Positions 1-11,500 of a stretch of DNA of 64,000 bases are shown here, piece by piece (position 1 is the stretch's first letter; each line of letters opens with the position of its first letter). Source of the DNA: Antedon mediterranea. Its lineage: Eukaryota > Echinodermata > Crinoidea > Comatulida > Antedonidae. The stretch lies in NCBI RefSeq assembly GCF_964355755.1, contig NC_092672.1, positions 8,246,001 through 8,310,000 of the forward strand. The letters run 5' to 3'. Both the position numbers and the translations under genes were made by a program. The notes beneath the pieces were generated by a model, which worked only from the letters and a program-made list of their open reading frames with translations, was not told the origin of the DNA and searched no databases.

Positions 1-467
1 AAATTCCAACGTATGACGTGCGCGTGGCGTTTGTCGTGCGGATAACTAACTCGTCAAAGTGACGAGTTCAAATCTAGTATTTATATTCCAATGATGACAC
101 GATATTCCTGTTCAGAAAGCTTTCATTTTATACGTGTACGCACTCATAACTATAATCTTTGAATTTTATAGTAAACTCATCCAATAAAATGTTATTACTG
201 GAACTTTATTTTGTGTCCATTTTTTTGTCAGTTTATCAAACAAATATATAACCAGCTTTTTTCAGTGACCTTAACTTTAACGTAATTATTAAGGTGAATC
301 GAATAATCTATAGGTTAAACAACTGGCGTTTAATCAATTGAATGAATATATATAGGCCTATATCAGTATATATCACCGGGCGGTTTAGAATTAGTGTTCT
401 TTGCCTACTGTGTTTATATATTATATATATATATTGATGTTACTTGAACGAGTATTTTAACGTTAAG

Positions 468-3467
468 ATGTCTAGGCTTAAAAGAGCTCTTTCCAATATC
501 AATCGTAAAAAGCTTCTGGATGAAGATGTACTTGAGACACAGCTCGAAAGATGCCTTACCACCTGGGATATGACGCTACTCGGCATCGGCGCTATAGTAG
601 GCTCAGGATTGTTTGTATTAACTGGCGAGGTTGCTGCCAACACAGCTGCGCCATCTGTAAGTCTGTCGTATTTCATTGCCGGAATCGCAGCACTACTGGC
701 TGCAATTTTCTACGCCGAGTTTGGTGCAAGAATTCCAAAAGCGGGATCTGCGTATATATTCGCATATGTGGCAGTTGGAGAGATCTGGGCTTTTTTGGTA
801 GGTTGGAATATTCTCTTGGAGTACGTAGTAGGAGCATCTGCCACAGCAAAAGCATTCAGTGGATATTTTGATGAATTAACTGGCGGCTACATTAACCAGT
901 TTATAATAGATACACTTCTTGGTGGAGAGGAATGGCAGTCTGATATCTTTTCTGACTTTCCGAACATTATGGCAGCTCTTTTAATTGTAATATTAATTAT
1001 CCTAGTTTCATCAGGAGCTGCCCTATCCACAAAACTTAACAGCGTAGTTGTTGTAACAAGTCTAGGGCTTGTTCTAGGGCTTGTCGTATTTATGTTCGTA
1101 ACATCTATGTTTTACGCTGATGTCTCAAACTGGTCTGTAGGAAATGGTTACTTTGCGTACGGATTTACAGGTACCTTATCGGGTGCGGCAACATGTTTTT
1201 ATGCGTATCTTGGGTTCGAAGTTATTGCTGTCTCCGGTGAGGAGGCAAAAACACCAGCTAAAAGTATACCTCTGGCTACGATATACTCGTTTAGTGTTTC
1301 TGCATCTTGCTACATTATAGCTTCAATTGGATTGACATTAATGGTTCCTTCCTTCCTTCTTGGCTGCGTTTGAATATGTTGGCTTAGACTGGGCAAAATA
1401 CATCGTTAGTATAGGAGCTGTACTTGCGATTCTTACCTCTTCGTTTGGAATTATATTTCCTCTACCACGATCACTTTACGCAATAGCAAGTGATGGTCTT
1501 CTTTTTAAAGTATTTGCTAAGGTAAATGAACGAACGAAAGTACCAATATTTGGAGTCGTTTTCTTTGGGATATTTTCAATCATTTTAGCAATATTTTTTG
1601 ATCTAGATGCTCTTATAGAATTTCTATCGATTGGCACCTTGTGCGGCTTCTCTTTTGTCGCCGCATCTGTAATAATTGTCAGATACTCACCAGAATTGTG
1701 CAACATCACAATACGCAACCCAAGAGGCCGCCCTGTCGTCTATAATAAAATTTCTAATGGAGAGATTAGTGACATTTTAGAGGAACCTGGAACTATTTCT
1801 AGTGAGAAGGAATTATTAACTGGACGATTGAAGGAACGCTTCCAATGTCTTGCCTTTCTTGAGAGTTCAGTGCCCGATGAAACAGTTGTGTACTGTTTAG
1901 CCTTCAGTGTAATTTGTGAATTTATGACAGCAATTGTTCTTGTCTATAAATATGAAGACTTGTTAGCAGGAGATTGGTGGGCTGTGATATGTGTCATCAT
2001 TCTTGGTTCTCTTGCGATATTGTCATTTATGGTAATACCAATGCACCACCAAAGTGAGATTGAACTCGATTTCAAGGTATTGATTCATTTTAACTAACAC
2101 CAAGTAGATAAAATAACATATCGGGTATAAGACGAACTTGGCATCTGGGTGGGGTAAATATTTCAGAAGTGAAATAAGACCTCCCTTATTCTTTCATGTT
2201 TATATGAGTCACAACGATAAGTAAACATCCTCTGAAAGACGGTTCGGTTGTGTTTTGGATGGATACCCGCCATCAACTTCATATCAAATATTGTCTTATT
2301 GCGGAGAGGGAGTCACTGTAATTCTATGACAGGCCATGATGCCCTCTGACGTCATTACACCATCAGCATAGATAGTATAATATTATAATTAATAGTATAA
2401 TTCAAATATTCATATTGGCATAGGGATCATCATTCATTTAACACAATAAAATATCTATCTTTCCATCTAGGTTCCATTAGTTCCATTCTTTCCATTTGCA
2501 AGTATAACGTTGAACTTGATCCTGATGGCTGAATTGGACAGTTATACCTGGATAAGGTTCGTCTGGGTTGTTCTTGGTAAGTAGTCAACTTTGTAAATGC
2601 TAAGCAGGAACGAGCACGGTCAATTACAATGAAGGGAATTAACGTTACTTAGGGCCCATTCAGACATAGTTATTTACCCGCTGTTAAGATGGCTTCATCG
2701 GCCGATCATCACTACCTTTGATGGTTAGGTCAGAGAAGAGTAATTACAATTTATTTCACTCCCCTCTGAGACTTAACCGGCTAATAAATCCTGAATATCG
2801 GTATGTCGGAAAGAAATTGAAAGATCATATACCAACAGAAAAAACAGAATGTGCAAGTCTAATGTATACCAAATTTGAACTAGACCCCCTCCACACACCA
2901 AACCCTCATTTAACCTGAAGGTGTATGCGGGTCTATTGCTTAAACAATTTAGAAATCTCAAAATGTGTGTCACAATGCATGCAGAATTACGACATAGTTC
3001 CAAATTAACGTTGCTTCAAAAAGACCTCCACCATATTTGTGTGTTTGTCATTTGGATAACGTCAATACTAAAGCACGGGTCTTTTACCAAATTTAAACCA
3101 GATAGAATGTGTGGTCACGAAAGACTTCTTAACATTTTGGAGGCAATCCGCACCAGTTCTGGACTACTTTTTATTATTTTACTAATTTCAGCCATACGTC
3201 AAAACTACAAGACAGATCTTTATCTCACACGATTCTTGGTCCTTTTTCTTTTCTTGCTCCTGGCAAAGATTATAACTCTCTGATTTCTCTTGTCACTATT
3301 AAATAGGTATAATCATATATGGTTGCTACAGATACAGTCGCAGCGTTGCCAATCAAGAGGCCATGGGATTTGTACCACTTGTCGACACACACCTACTAAA
3401 CGACGCGGGACAGACAGAAAACGGTGATACAACATATAGTGGAACCAATGGCATCAACCAGACGTAG
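468..3467 (+). CDS. SLC7A: Cationic amino-acid transporter (CAT / SLC7A1-4 type), frameshifted
   Basis: Polytopic plasma-membrane transporter of the APC superfamily; vertebrate CATs carry arginine, lysine and ornithine. Coding exons: 468-2076, 2471-2576, 3307-3467, with GT donors, AG acceptors and matching phases. The TTWDMTLLGIGAIVGSG, FGARIPKAGSAY and GEIWAFLVGWN blocks are CAT signatures; exon 2 encodes the late membrane segments (VPLVPFFPFAS, TWIRFVWVVLG) and exon 3 a polar C-terminal tail ending in TGINQT-like sequence. I chose ATG 468 because the reading frame further upstream has only a TTG. At 1347-1358 three CCTT units shift the frame so translation stops at 1371; dropping one unit restores the CAT frame, and the adjoining extracellular loop is also about 8-10 residues shorter than usual. 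It is therefore a recent pseudogene, a null allele or a sequence error. Restored length is about 620 aa, normal for the family. Family call is firm; the exact paralogue is not. Confidence 0.85.
1347..1358 (+). repeat. CCTT microsatellite causing a frameshift
   Basis: Three tandem CCTT units inside the first CAT exon. Upstream coding is in one frame and the rest of the protein in another; an array of two units would join them as MVPSFLAAFEYVG. Confidence 0.8.
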
Positions 3468-4946
3468 TTATACATTTCTGTGCTTCATAACTGTGTTACA
3501 GTGACATAATTAACAATGTCTCAAACGGCGCACAGTACAAATACATTCAAGGGATTCAATTTAAAATCTGCTAAATTGATGTAATCCGATGGACTATTAT
3601 TTAGATATTAGTTATGAGATTATATTATGAGCATGTTTACAAAAACATTTTCATATTAATTAATTAATATCTTTTCTAGTATATAAACGGGTGATTTAAT
3701 TTATGATTTATTGTTATTATAATAAATGAAATTTATATTTGTAAAGTACAGCAGCTTTTATTATGGTCTATTTTAATTTAGTATTGGGCCATTTCGACGA
3801 TTTCTGATTTATTACGAGTAATGAGTAAGTTATACGGTAGTCTATACAAAATATCAAATGAATGGAAAAAAACAACAACAATGACAGGCGAATGAGGATG
3901 AGACGTATAAACTATTCACACTGCCTTATTATATCTTGATTAATGATCTAACATGTAATTGGATATGTTTGAATGTATATTTTCATTTATTTAATAAATG
4001 TGATACTTATAGGATATAAAATGGTATCACCTATTTTCTGTATCGCGTGATGGTTTACAATTTATCTTGCGCTTAGGATATACAATGTATGGGGCGACTT
4101 TGCGATGGGGCGACTTGACTGGAACCCAATGGTATGACCTATTTTCTGTATCGCGTGATGATTTACCTTCTCTTCACGCTTTTAAGCTTCAATACATAAT
4201 GACACTGACTCAAATCATTTGTCAATAATATCTGTTACCACCCGGGTTACCACCACGTAAATTATGTTACGCCTCTCGGTTTATTAAAATGATAATTTAT
4301 CACACGAATAAAGTTGAAGACTTGGAAAATATATGAAAATACAAAACATGTATAATATTTTTGAATAAGATTGTTAAAATACTTACAATTTCCAGGATCT
4401 GTATATGGTCATTCCTCCTATATAATACGCGTAGAAAGTATTGAATTTAAATTTGTTTATGACTTGAGGTCAGCTAGTACTTATGACGTATAACAAATGC
4501 GTGCACGTCTATGATTTCTGGCGGCATATTCACGACAGACACTACTTCAGGCAATTATGTAATATTGACAAAATCTAACTGAGAAATTATCTTAATTTAT
4601 TTCGTTTCCATTTTGATTAGTAAAACTGATAAGAGCTATTTAGAAACAGTTCATCGTGTATGAATTCAATAAGGTTTATTTCTTAGCATCAATCATTATC
4701 ATGATAAGCTCTTCAGTGCTGCTGGATTCGGTATTCGGTATTCAACTCAAACTTGATGTCAATGGCTACCAGATGTCTTTATAGTAGACAGTTACCTGTA
4801 CCAGTACCAGTGTTAGTAAATTTATCAATACAAATATTGAATATTTTGAAAACTTATGGTGAAAAACACATTATTTAAAGGGTTAAATTGATATTGGTGT
4901 TGATGTAACAGTGACCGTCACAGTAATACTATAGGTTATTTATTTC
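3468..4946. other. Intergenic spacer
   Basis: No coding region recognised. It holds the putative CAT 3' UTR and an imperfect direct repeat of about 45 bases at 4021-4060 and 4129-4168, both containing CCTATTTTCTGTATCGCGTG. Confidence 0.6.
3721..3726 (+). promoter_or_regulatory. Candidate poly(A) signal of the CAT gene
   Basis: AATAAA about 250 bases after the CAT stop codon at 3467. A second AATAAA lies near 3993. Position only; no cleavage evidence. Confidence 0.4.
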
Positions 4947-5060
4947 TTAAGGTCTACACTGTCAAGCTATATTTTGAAAAAAAAGGTGATGTTCCCAAAT
5001 ATGGTCCCAATGGTAATAATAATGGCATCATCATGTCCATATTATGGGCACATCACATTG
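4947..5060. mobile_element. MITE family A fragment
   Basis: Starts with a TTAAGGTCTACACTGTCAA-like terminus and contains the family core (CATCATGTCCATATTATGGG, then GCACATCACATT). The second terminal half is missing; sequence switches at about 5060 into the inverted duplication carrying the cyclin-like pseudogene. Confidence 0.65.
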
Positions 5061-5399
5061 CGTAATGCTGTTAGCCATCATTGGTACCATATTTTACCAA
5101 TGATGTTGACACCAGTCTACCACGATGAGGTAGCATCTCCGACTTCAGACTGGAAATTTTGTTTCTTCCCAAGTTATGGCCAAATTAATTTTTAAAATAT
5201 AAAAAATTAGGGAAGAAGTATTGTTTTATTCAATTACCATTATCTTATTATGTTTTTTACAATTTTAGATTCTAATTAATATATTTTATTCAATATATTT
5301 TAATTTGTTTATTTGTTTGAAAATCTTTAGCCTAATATATTATAAGTTACTTTATCAATAAAAACTTATTAACATTAAATTATTTTGTTATCATCTTAT

Positions 5400-5690
5400 C
5401 TTATTGTATCTTATCTTATTGTATCTTAACTTACTTATCTTATTGATATCAATCTTGTTTGACCTTAAGTTATACTTATCTTATTGATATCTTATTGTGT
5501 CTTAACTTACCTATTTTATTGATATCTTATTGTATCTTAACTTACTTATCTTATTGATATCAATCTTGTTTGACCTTAAGTTATACTTATCTTATTGATA
5601 TCTTATTGTGTCTTAACTTACCTATTTTATTGATATCTTATTGTATCTTATTATCTTAACTTATTTATTATCTTATTTATCGTTTCTTTT
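5400..5690. repeat. CTTATCTTATTGATAT simple/tandem repeat
   Basis: Degenerate TTATCTTATTG units, with a ~100-base higher-order block (TATCAATCTTGTTTGACC) repeated twice. The matching flank of the right copy (33200-33310) is much shorter, so the array expanded after duplication. Confidence 0.7.
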
Positions 5691-6877
5691 TTGTATCTTA
5701 TATTTTACCTCATCAACAAAATAATGATTCCCAACTTATGCCAAGTATCTCACATTCGTCAACTACTATCAAGAATGCTATTATGGATGGTTTTACAGAT
5801 GTGTGAGATATTCTATTTGTAATCAAATATTTGAAAGATTCTTGTCTCACTGTTTCTATCGCTTGTTTGATAATTTCAGAGCTAGTGTTACTGCTACCAG
5901 AATCACAGTAAGCATAATATAAAGTCCAGACAAGTGACATTATTAATCTTAAAGTTTAAACTCTTTAGCATATTAAATTATATTTGTGAAATTAATTTAG
6001 AATCAAAATAGCCGATATCCACTGGCACTGACAGGTATAAGGTATGATACTCCTAGATTGGTATCGTTCAGCACATTTCATTGCAAGGCAAAATGATGCA
6101 ATTGCCAACTCTTCTAGATTCTCTAGTCTAACATCTGTGTGATCACACATCAATATACTTTCTACAAGTGTAAGGCTACGATGTACTATATCATAATCGA
6201 TTATGTAACCATACCGCATGAGCTCTGATCGAATGCAACATAACAACTCTACCATATTATCTTTGACAGATGGTGATTCAAAACATACCCACGGATTTAT
6301 ATCAATGACTTTTTGACGATCAAGTGTAACTTAAAATACGCCTTATTGTACTCATAATCATAATTTTCGTTTTTGTCGCCAGATACTGCGACATTACTAT
6401 CTTTACTACTATCGCTATCACTACTAGGCCTAGGCCTACTAATAATACTAATAAAAGTATTACTATCCTTACCCTGTCTACAGGTATCACTAATATTATT
6501 ACTGTTCATGGTCTCACTGGTAGTAGGAGACATTTCAACGAAATTAAAATCATTATTATTATTATTATTAGTGTTATTATTATTATTATTATTATTGATA
6601 ATACGTCGATTTCCATTATTAATACAGTATAATTACTTGAAGTATTTTCTACTTTTGCAAGTGTCTATAATTCTTTTAATTCCAAAATATTTCCTATTTT
6701 AGTATTTCGTCTGATATAAGGACATCCTCTATTTCTGGGCCTCTTGCGACCATTTGTGGAGAAGCTAGTATAACGCCATTCTTGGTAGCGTGAAAATCAT
6801 TTGATCTCACCGTTACCTGCTGCTGAGCTTCCTCTTAAAGAAGCATAATATCTTCTTTTAAGTACAAATTTAGCCAT
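5650..6877 (-). pseudogene. Cyclin-fold gene, decayed copy
   Basis: Aligns along its length to the intact gene at 32027-33202. The start MAKFVLKRRYYAS is kept (ATG at 6877), but the frame breaks soon after (TCTTTAAGAGGAAGC versus TCTTTAGATGAAGCC), again after the EYNKAYFK segment near 6330, and again after YTCQCQ near 6030. About 35 residues around the second cyclin helix bundle are lost (near 5930-5990). The remaining pieces, 5992-6255 and 5713-5940, still read as the cyclin box and C-terminal half. A CTA/ACT-rich serine tract at 6370-6540 differs in length from the intact copy. I regard it as non-functional. Confidence 0.8.
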
Positions 6878-7080
6878 ACTTAATTGATAGAAGTATAATA
6901 ACGGTATTTGAAAATTGATGTTACGTATTTCCAAATTAATTTGAAAAGTAAGTGCAGTTTTATTTTGTTTGAATTAAGAGCAATTTGAAATCACTGTTCA
7001 CAATTTGAAGAATTTAATCATTCTGACTTGACAACGCTTTTTCGTTAGCTTTTTTCGAATGTTATTGTGACGTAACAATG

Positions 7081-8518
7081 GCTTTCACGTTCTAAATTAC
7101 GCGCAACGTTTTGCACATTGCGCGTGTATCTATGAACCAATGGGATCGGAACTTATCTAAGATCTATGACGTCATGCTAATTTATTTTTCGCTTGCGTTT
7201 GATGTTCGTGTGTCACATGTATCGCACAAAAACATGTGAATTTCAACAAATACCTTTTATTTCAACCTTTTCGCGCGAAATCAATTTCAGTTGACGAGAC
7301 ATGGGCGTCACCTAAGGCATAATTTCTTTTCCCACTCTAGCGCAAAGAGACGCAGAATTGATGACCAACAAAGTAACAATTGGAATAATTCATCGCTTTT
7401 TATTGATCATTGCGCTTACATCATTGTGGTGTAGAGTGTGGGAACCAAGCAGTGCCGGGGACAGTAAAAACAATATACATTTTTTGTGTAAGTAGGCACG
7501 CCTTGTAGGCCTACTGTACTAACATTATGCCAACATAGATTTATATTGTTTGTCAAATCTTCGAGATGCGTCACGCAGAACGCGCAACACCTCTGATTGA
7601 AGAGACACACCAACAAACATGATCAGTAAGCTCTGTAAAGTGAGACTACGTGTGGTGTGGTTTTTTAGTGTCGGGAGCTATATCCTTTAAGTCTAACAGA
7701 CCTTAACAATTAATGTTGCTATGTGGAGTCAATTTTAAGTATCATCATGTCAACAAAATCCTATGGTCAAATCAATATTTTGATATTTCTAAAGTATCCG
7801 TGTTTTGCTTAATTATATAAAAAAACGGCACGTCCCAAAAACCTCCAATTCCCAATACACCACCCACCTCTCTGTATCACCCCCACCCCCTTCCACCACT
7901 CTATCTTGGTTGTTTTTGTCTTCGGCTAGATGAGCGATAGAGGGCGCTCGTCATATACAGAAGAAGATGTGTGTGGGCGTCGTGTTGTTACAAATCCCTG
8001 AAACTAAGGCTCATTAACGTCCAGATTTCAATTGTTTATGCCCATTTATTGTATTTAAATGAACAATATTCTCAACTATTAGGATATAATGGTGCGTTAC
8101 TGCCGTTGATTATGTTAATTCACACACTAGGTTAGGCCTAGGCTAGGTGGCAGTCGGGGCCCTCCTCTAACTAAAGGCCAGACTAGTGCCAGGCCTACGC
8201 TAAGCTAGATCTTGGTGACTAAAAAAAAGGCTAGTCGACAGGTAAGGAGGTAGGCTAGCAAGCCCAGTGTTAGTTGTGGCGTAGCTAGGCCTAGCTACTT
8301 AAAATAAGTCTTACAAATCACAGTACTACTAGCCTATGCCATACCTCACTAGTGACTAGTCTAGTGCGCTGTGCCGAGAGAAAACAAGGCAAAGCACACT
8401 CACACTGTTGATCATTTTGGCCTAGTAGACCCTATAGGCCTACAGGTAACAGATATAAAAACACAATAAAGTTAACACAACTTTTTTTACAAACTACATT
8501 ATCTACTCTTTTTCGTCA
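7081..8518. other. Spacer and putative VEPH1 5' region
   Basis: No coding exon found. 8130-8440 is dense in CTAG/TAGGCC motifs. GACAG|GTAAGG at 8236-8246 is a good donor that could end a 5' UTR exon joining the acceptor CAG at 8516-8518; this is a guess. CCAAT (7138) and TGACGTCA-like (7167) motifs occur upstream. Confidence 0.4.
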
Positions 8519-8536
8519 GGGAGGAACTCTATAGTG

Positions 8537-11500
8537 ATGTATGAACTGTTGGCACAGGTTCTTGCAGAAAGAGATCTCTCCATTGCCGGAGAACTCTTCT
8601 ACATTCCAGACTCTGCCATTGTCAATGACTTGACTGAAGCTCTCTACCGCATTCAGGATATCACGGCAGCTGAAGATTATTTGACCAATAGAAATGACCA
8701 GACAGTGGTTGAGATATGCATCACCAGGGTAACTACTGCAATCCGGTAGGTCATAGGTCAATCAATTAAATTGTAAAAGTGACCAACCCCATCCCAATCA
8801 ATTTTAGATACCTTCTGTTTCGTCTTTTAAAACTAGTTCAGCCCCTAAACTTTAAACAATACAGTGTAGGCCTATGTATTATTAAAATAAAGGCAAACTT
8901 TTTAATGACAATATACATTATTTTCAACTATCGTAATAGTTTTCTTTCCAAGAAAAAGAAAAAGCTTTAAATAGCTGTTTTTTTTTTTCATTTATTTAAA
9001 ACAACCTAGGACTCATATAAATCATGCATTATGATTTTGTCCCATGTTGTCCATTGAAATTGATTTGGATGACTGTACATACATAATCCAAGGTCATCAT
9101 AGAATCAACTAAATTAGATCCTACGACTTGACGGCAAAAACCGCAAACCAAATGCATGCGTAAAATAAATCAACATGACATTATAGACCATAGGTCAAAA
9201 CGTAAGCTTCATGATACAACTACAGTAGTAATATCTCTAATAATTATTGTTTGTTTCCTTTAAAAATTGTTCTTTTAGGGATACTGGTACAATTGATAAG
9301 CATGCTATGGCATTGGTGTATCTCTGGGATTCATGTCTTCATCATAATTTGATACCAACATTTAAAGATGAAGATCCACCTCATGCTAAAATTGCATCTG
9401 ACATAATGAGCTGTCTGTTCATGGTAAGCCTGTTTGTTTATGGCGGCGGCAAACTTCTTTTATCAATATTGCGTCAAATTTGTGTGATATTTACTAGTAT
9501 ACAAATAATGCCAATTTTATGTTTCGAACATCACAGCCTCACAGTAATAGAATAAATAGAACTTTAACTGTGAAATAAATCTAATACTGAATGGCACATG
9601 GTACGAAGTTGACCAATTAGATGACAGATATACACTCTGGCATGTTATATTATATTAAAGCCGTCATGGTACTGAATTTATGTTAGTGATAGATCTCCTG
9701 AATATAGAGAGAAGGAGAAAAGGTGTTTTTTTAATCAATGACCGACAATAATACTGTAGATAGTGGGTATTCCCACACAAAAGTTTGATGATTATTCGTT
9801 TGTTTTCATTTCACAATGCATCAAAAGATTAATTCAAATTATTTAAAAAATAATACCACCCATGGTTTCATGTACAACACCATTCCAATGATTTACTTCA
9901 AGGAAAGATTTGTTTCTTTGTAAAACCTGTGAAGCGTATAAATTTAAAAGCACACTCAACCATAAAACAACCTTCTTGTAATAGTTTACTGCAATAGACA
10001 CAGTTCTATGATAACATTGTCATGAATGGGACAGTGTTTACGGGACAGTGTTTACAGACCAGTGTTGCAGTGTTTATGTAGTGTTATGTAAATAATCTAT
10101 CTGAAGCACAATCTTGGTGTAGTATAGGTGATTTAGTATTCAGACTTTTTTTTGAATGGGAACACTATATTGTTAAAAACATTGAACTATGGAAAGGTTG
10201 ATACTTTACTGTAGAACCACTCCCTTTACACTAAAGCCAACAGCACCCAAATATGTGTCCCCCCTTAAGCCTGGTTTCCATAAAATCGCTACACGACAGC
10301 GTAGCGATTCTATGGAAACGCTAGAATTTATCGGGGATCTAGTACGCGACAAGTGCTAAATATTCTTTGGTACGCGTATACGATTCATCGCCGACAAAAT
10401 CGGCAAAGTTGAACATGGTTGAACTTTGCCGATTGCGTCGGCGACATCTGCGAGTGTTCCCTCTTAATAGGGGTTATACTGAGCTTGTGTAAAATAATAT
10501 AAAAAAGTTACTGATCCAATTCAGATTTCACCAATTACTGTATCTACTAAATAAATATGAATGGTTTTTAATTGAAAATAAATAGATGTGTTTAAATATG
10601 GATAAATTTGTTTTTATAGTGATGTTTTATTCATATGATTACTGTACAGTACTACAATGCAAAGATAAGAAATACATACAAATATCGAAATTTAAATACA
10701 TTTAATTATTTGTTTTAAGTTGCTTTATCCAATTCAGCAATTACTGTATCTACTAAACCATAATATGAATATTTTTTTTATTGAAATTAAAAACAACAAA
10801 TTTCTATGTTTAAATATCATGAATAAATTAGTTCATTTTATAGTGATGTTTTATTCATAGAATTACTGTACATACATTATTATTATACATACACATATAT
10901 TGAATAATTTTGTATTTGCAGCAAAATTACAACAAAAAATCTGTAATGAAACTTGCCTTGCCCGTAGCAGTCAAATTTCTACAGCAAGGAAATCGTGAGA
11001 TAACGCGCAATCTGTCGACGTATCTAGCACTCGCTGCGATTGAAAATGCTGAAATTTTGATTCCACATACTGGTTCACTCATTAGGAGTATTCGTCAAGG
11101 TAAGTATTTCCAGTGGTCTCAGTTCATATCCTAACTTTTTTCCAAGAATTCTTTCATTGATATATTGTCCCCCTAAAAAAAATTTTTTTTTTTAATATGC
11201 CATTTTGATGTAACATAATGGTTATCCACTTTGACAAAAAATTGGATCGAAAAAAAAATGTATTTACCTGAAAAAACTGTAAATTAAAGCAAAAAATGGT
11301 CAAATTAGCTCCCAGCCAATGGGTTTTTGGTTAAATTTAACCATTTATTTTGTCATTTTATAAGTGTAAACATTATTTTTTTCGTTTGTTTTTCTACGGA
11401 AGTGATTAACTTTATTTAAACTACAAAATAACCTATTTAAAGTCTGATTTAATTAATCTTCATTTCTTTATAGGTAACCGCTCCCTTCTTCGTATTTTAC

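Larger units (their letters stand above)
5058..7080 (-). repeat. Left copy of a ~1.9-kb inverted duplication
   Basis: Reads as the reverse complement of about 31825-33707, from GATGGCTAACAGCAT at one end to TTGTGACGTAAC at the other. Similarity includes both flanks of the gene, not just the coding part, so this is a genomic duplication rather than two independent retrocopies. Confidence 0.8.

Noticed and set aside
444-467. Upstream start of the CAT transporter
   Set aside because: It would need a TTG start; ATG 468 gives a family-like N-terminus.
2718-3283. Two short plus-strand open frames between CAT exons
   Set aside because: They lie in the intron between 2576 and 3307 and show no recognisable similarity.
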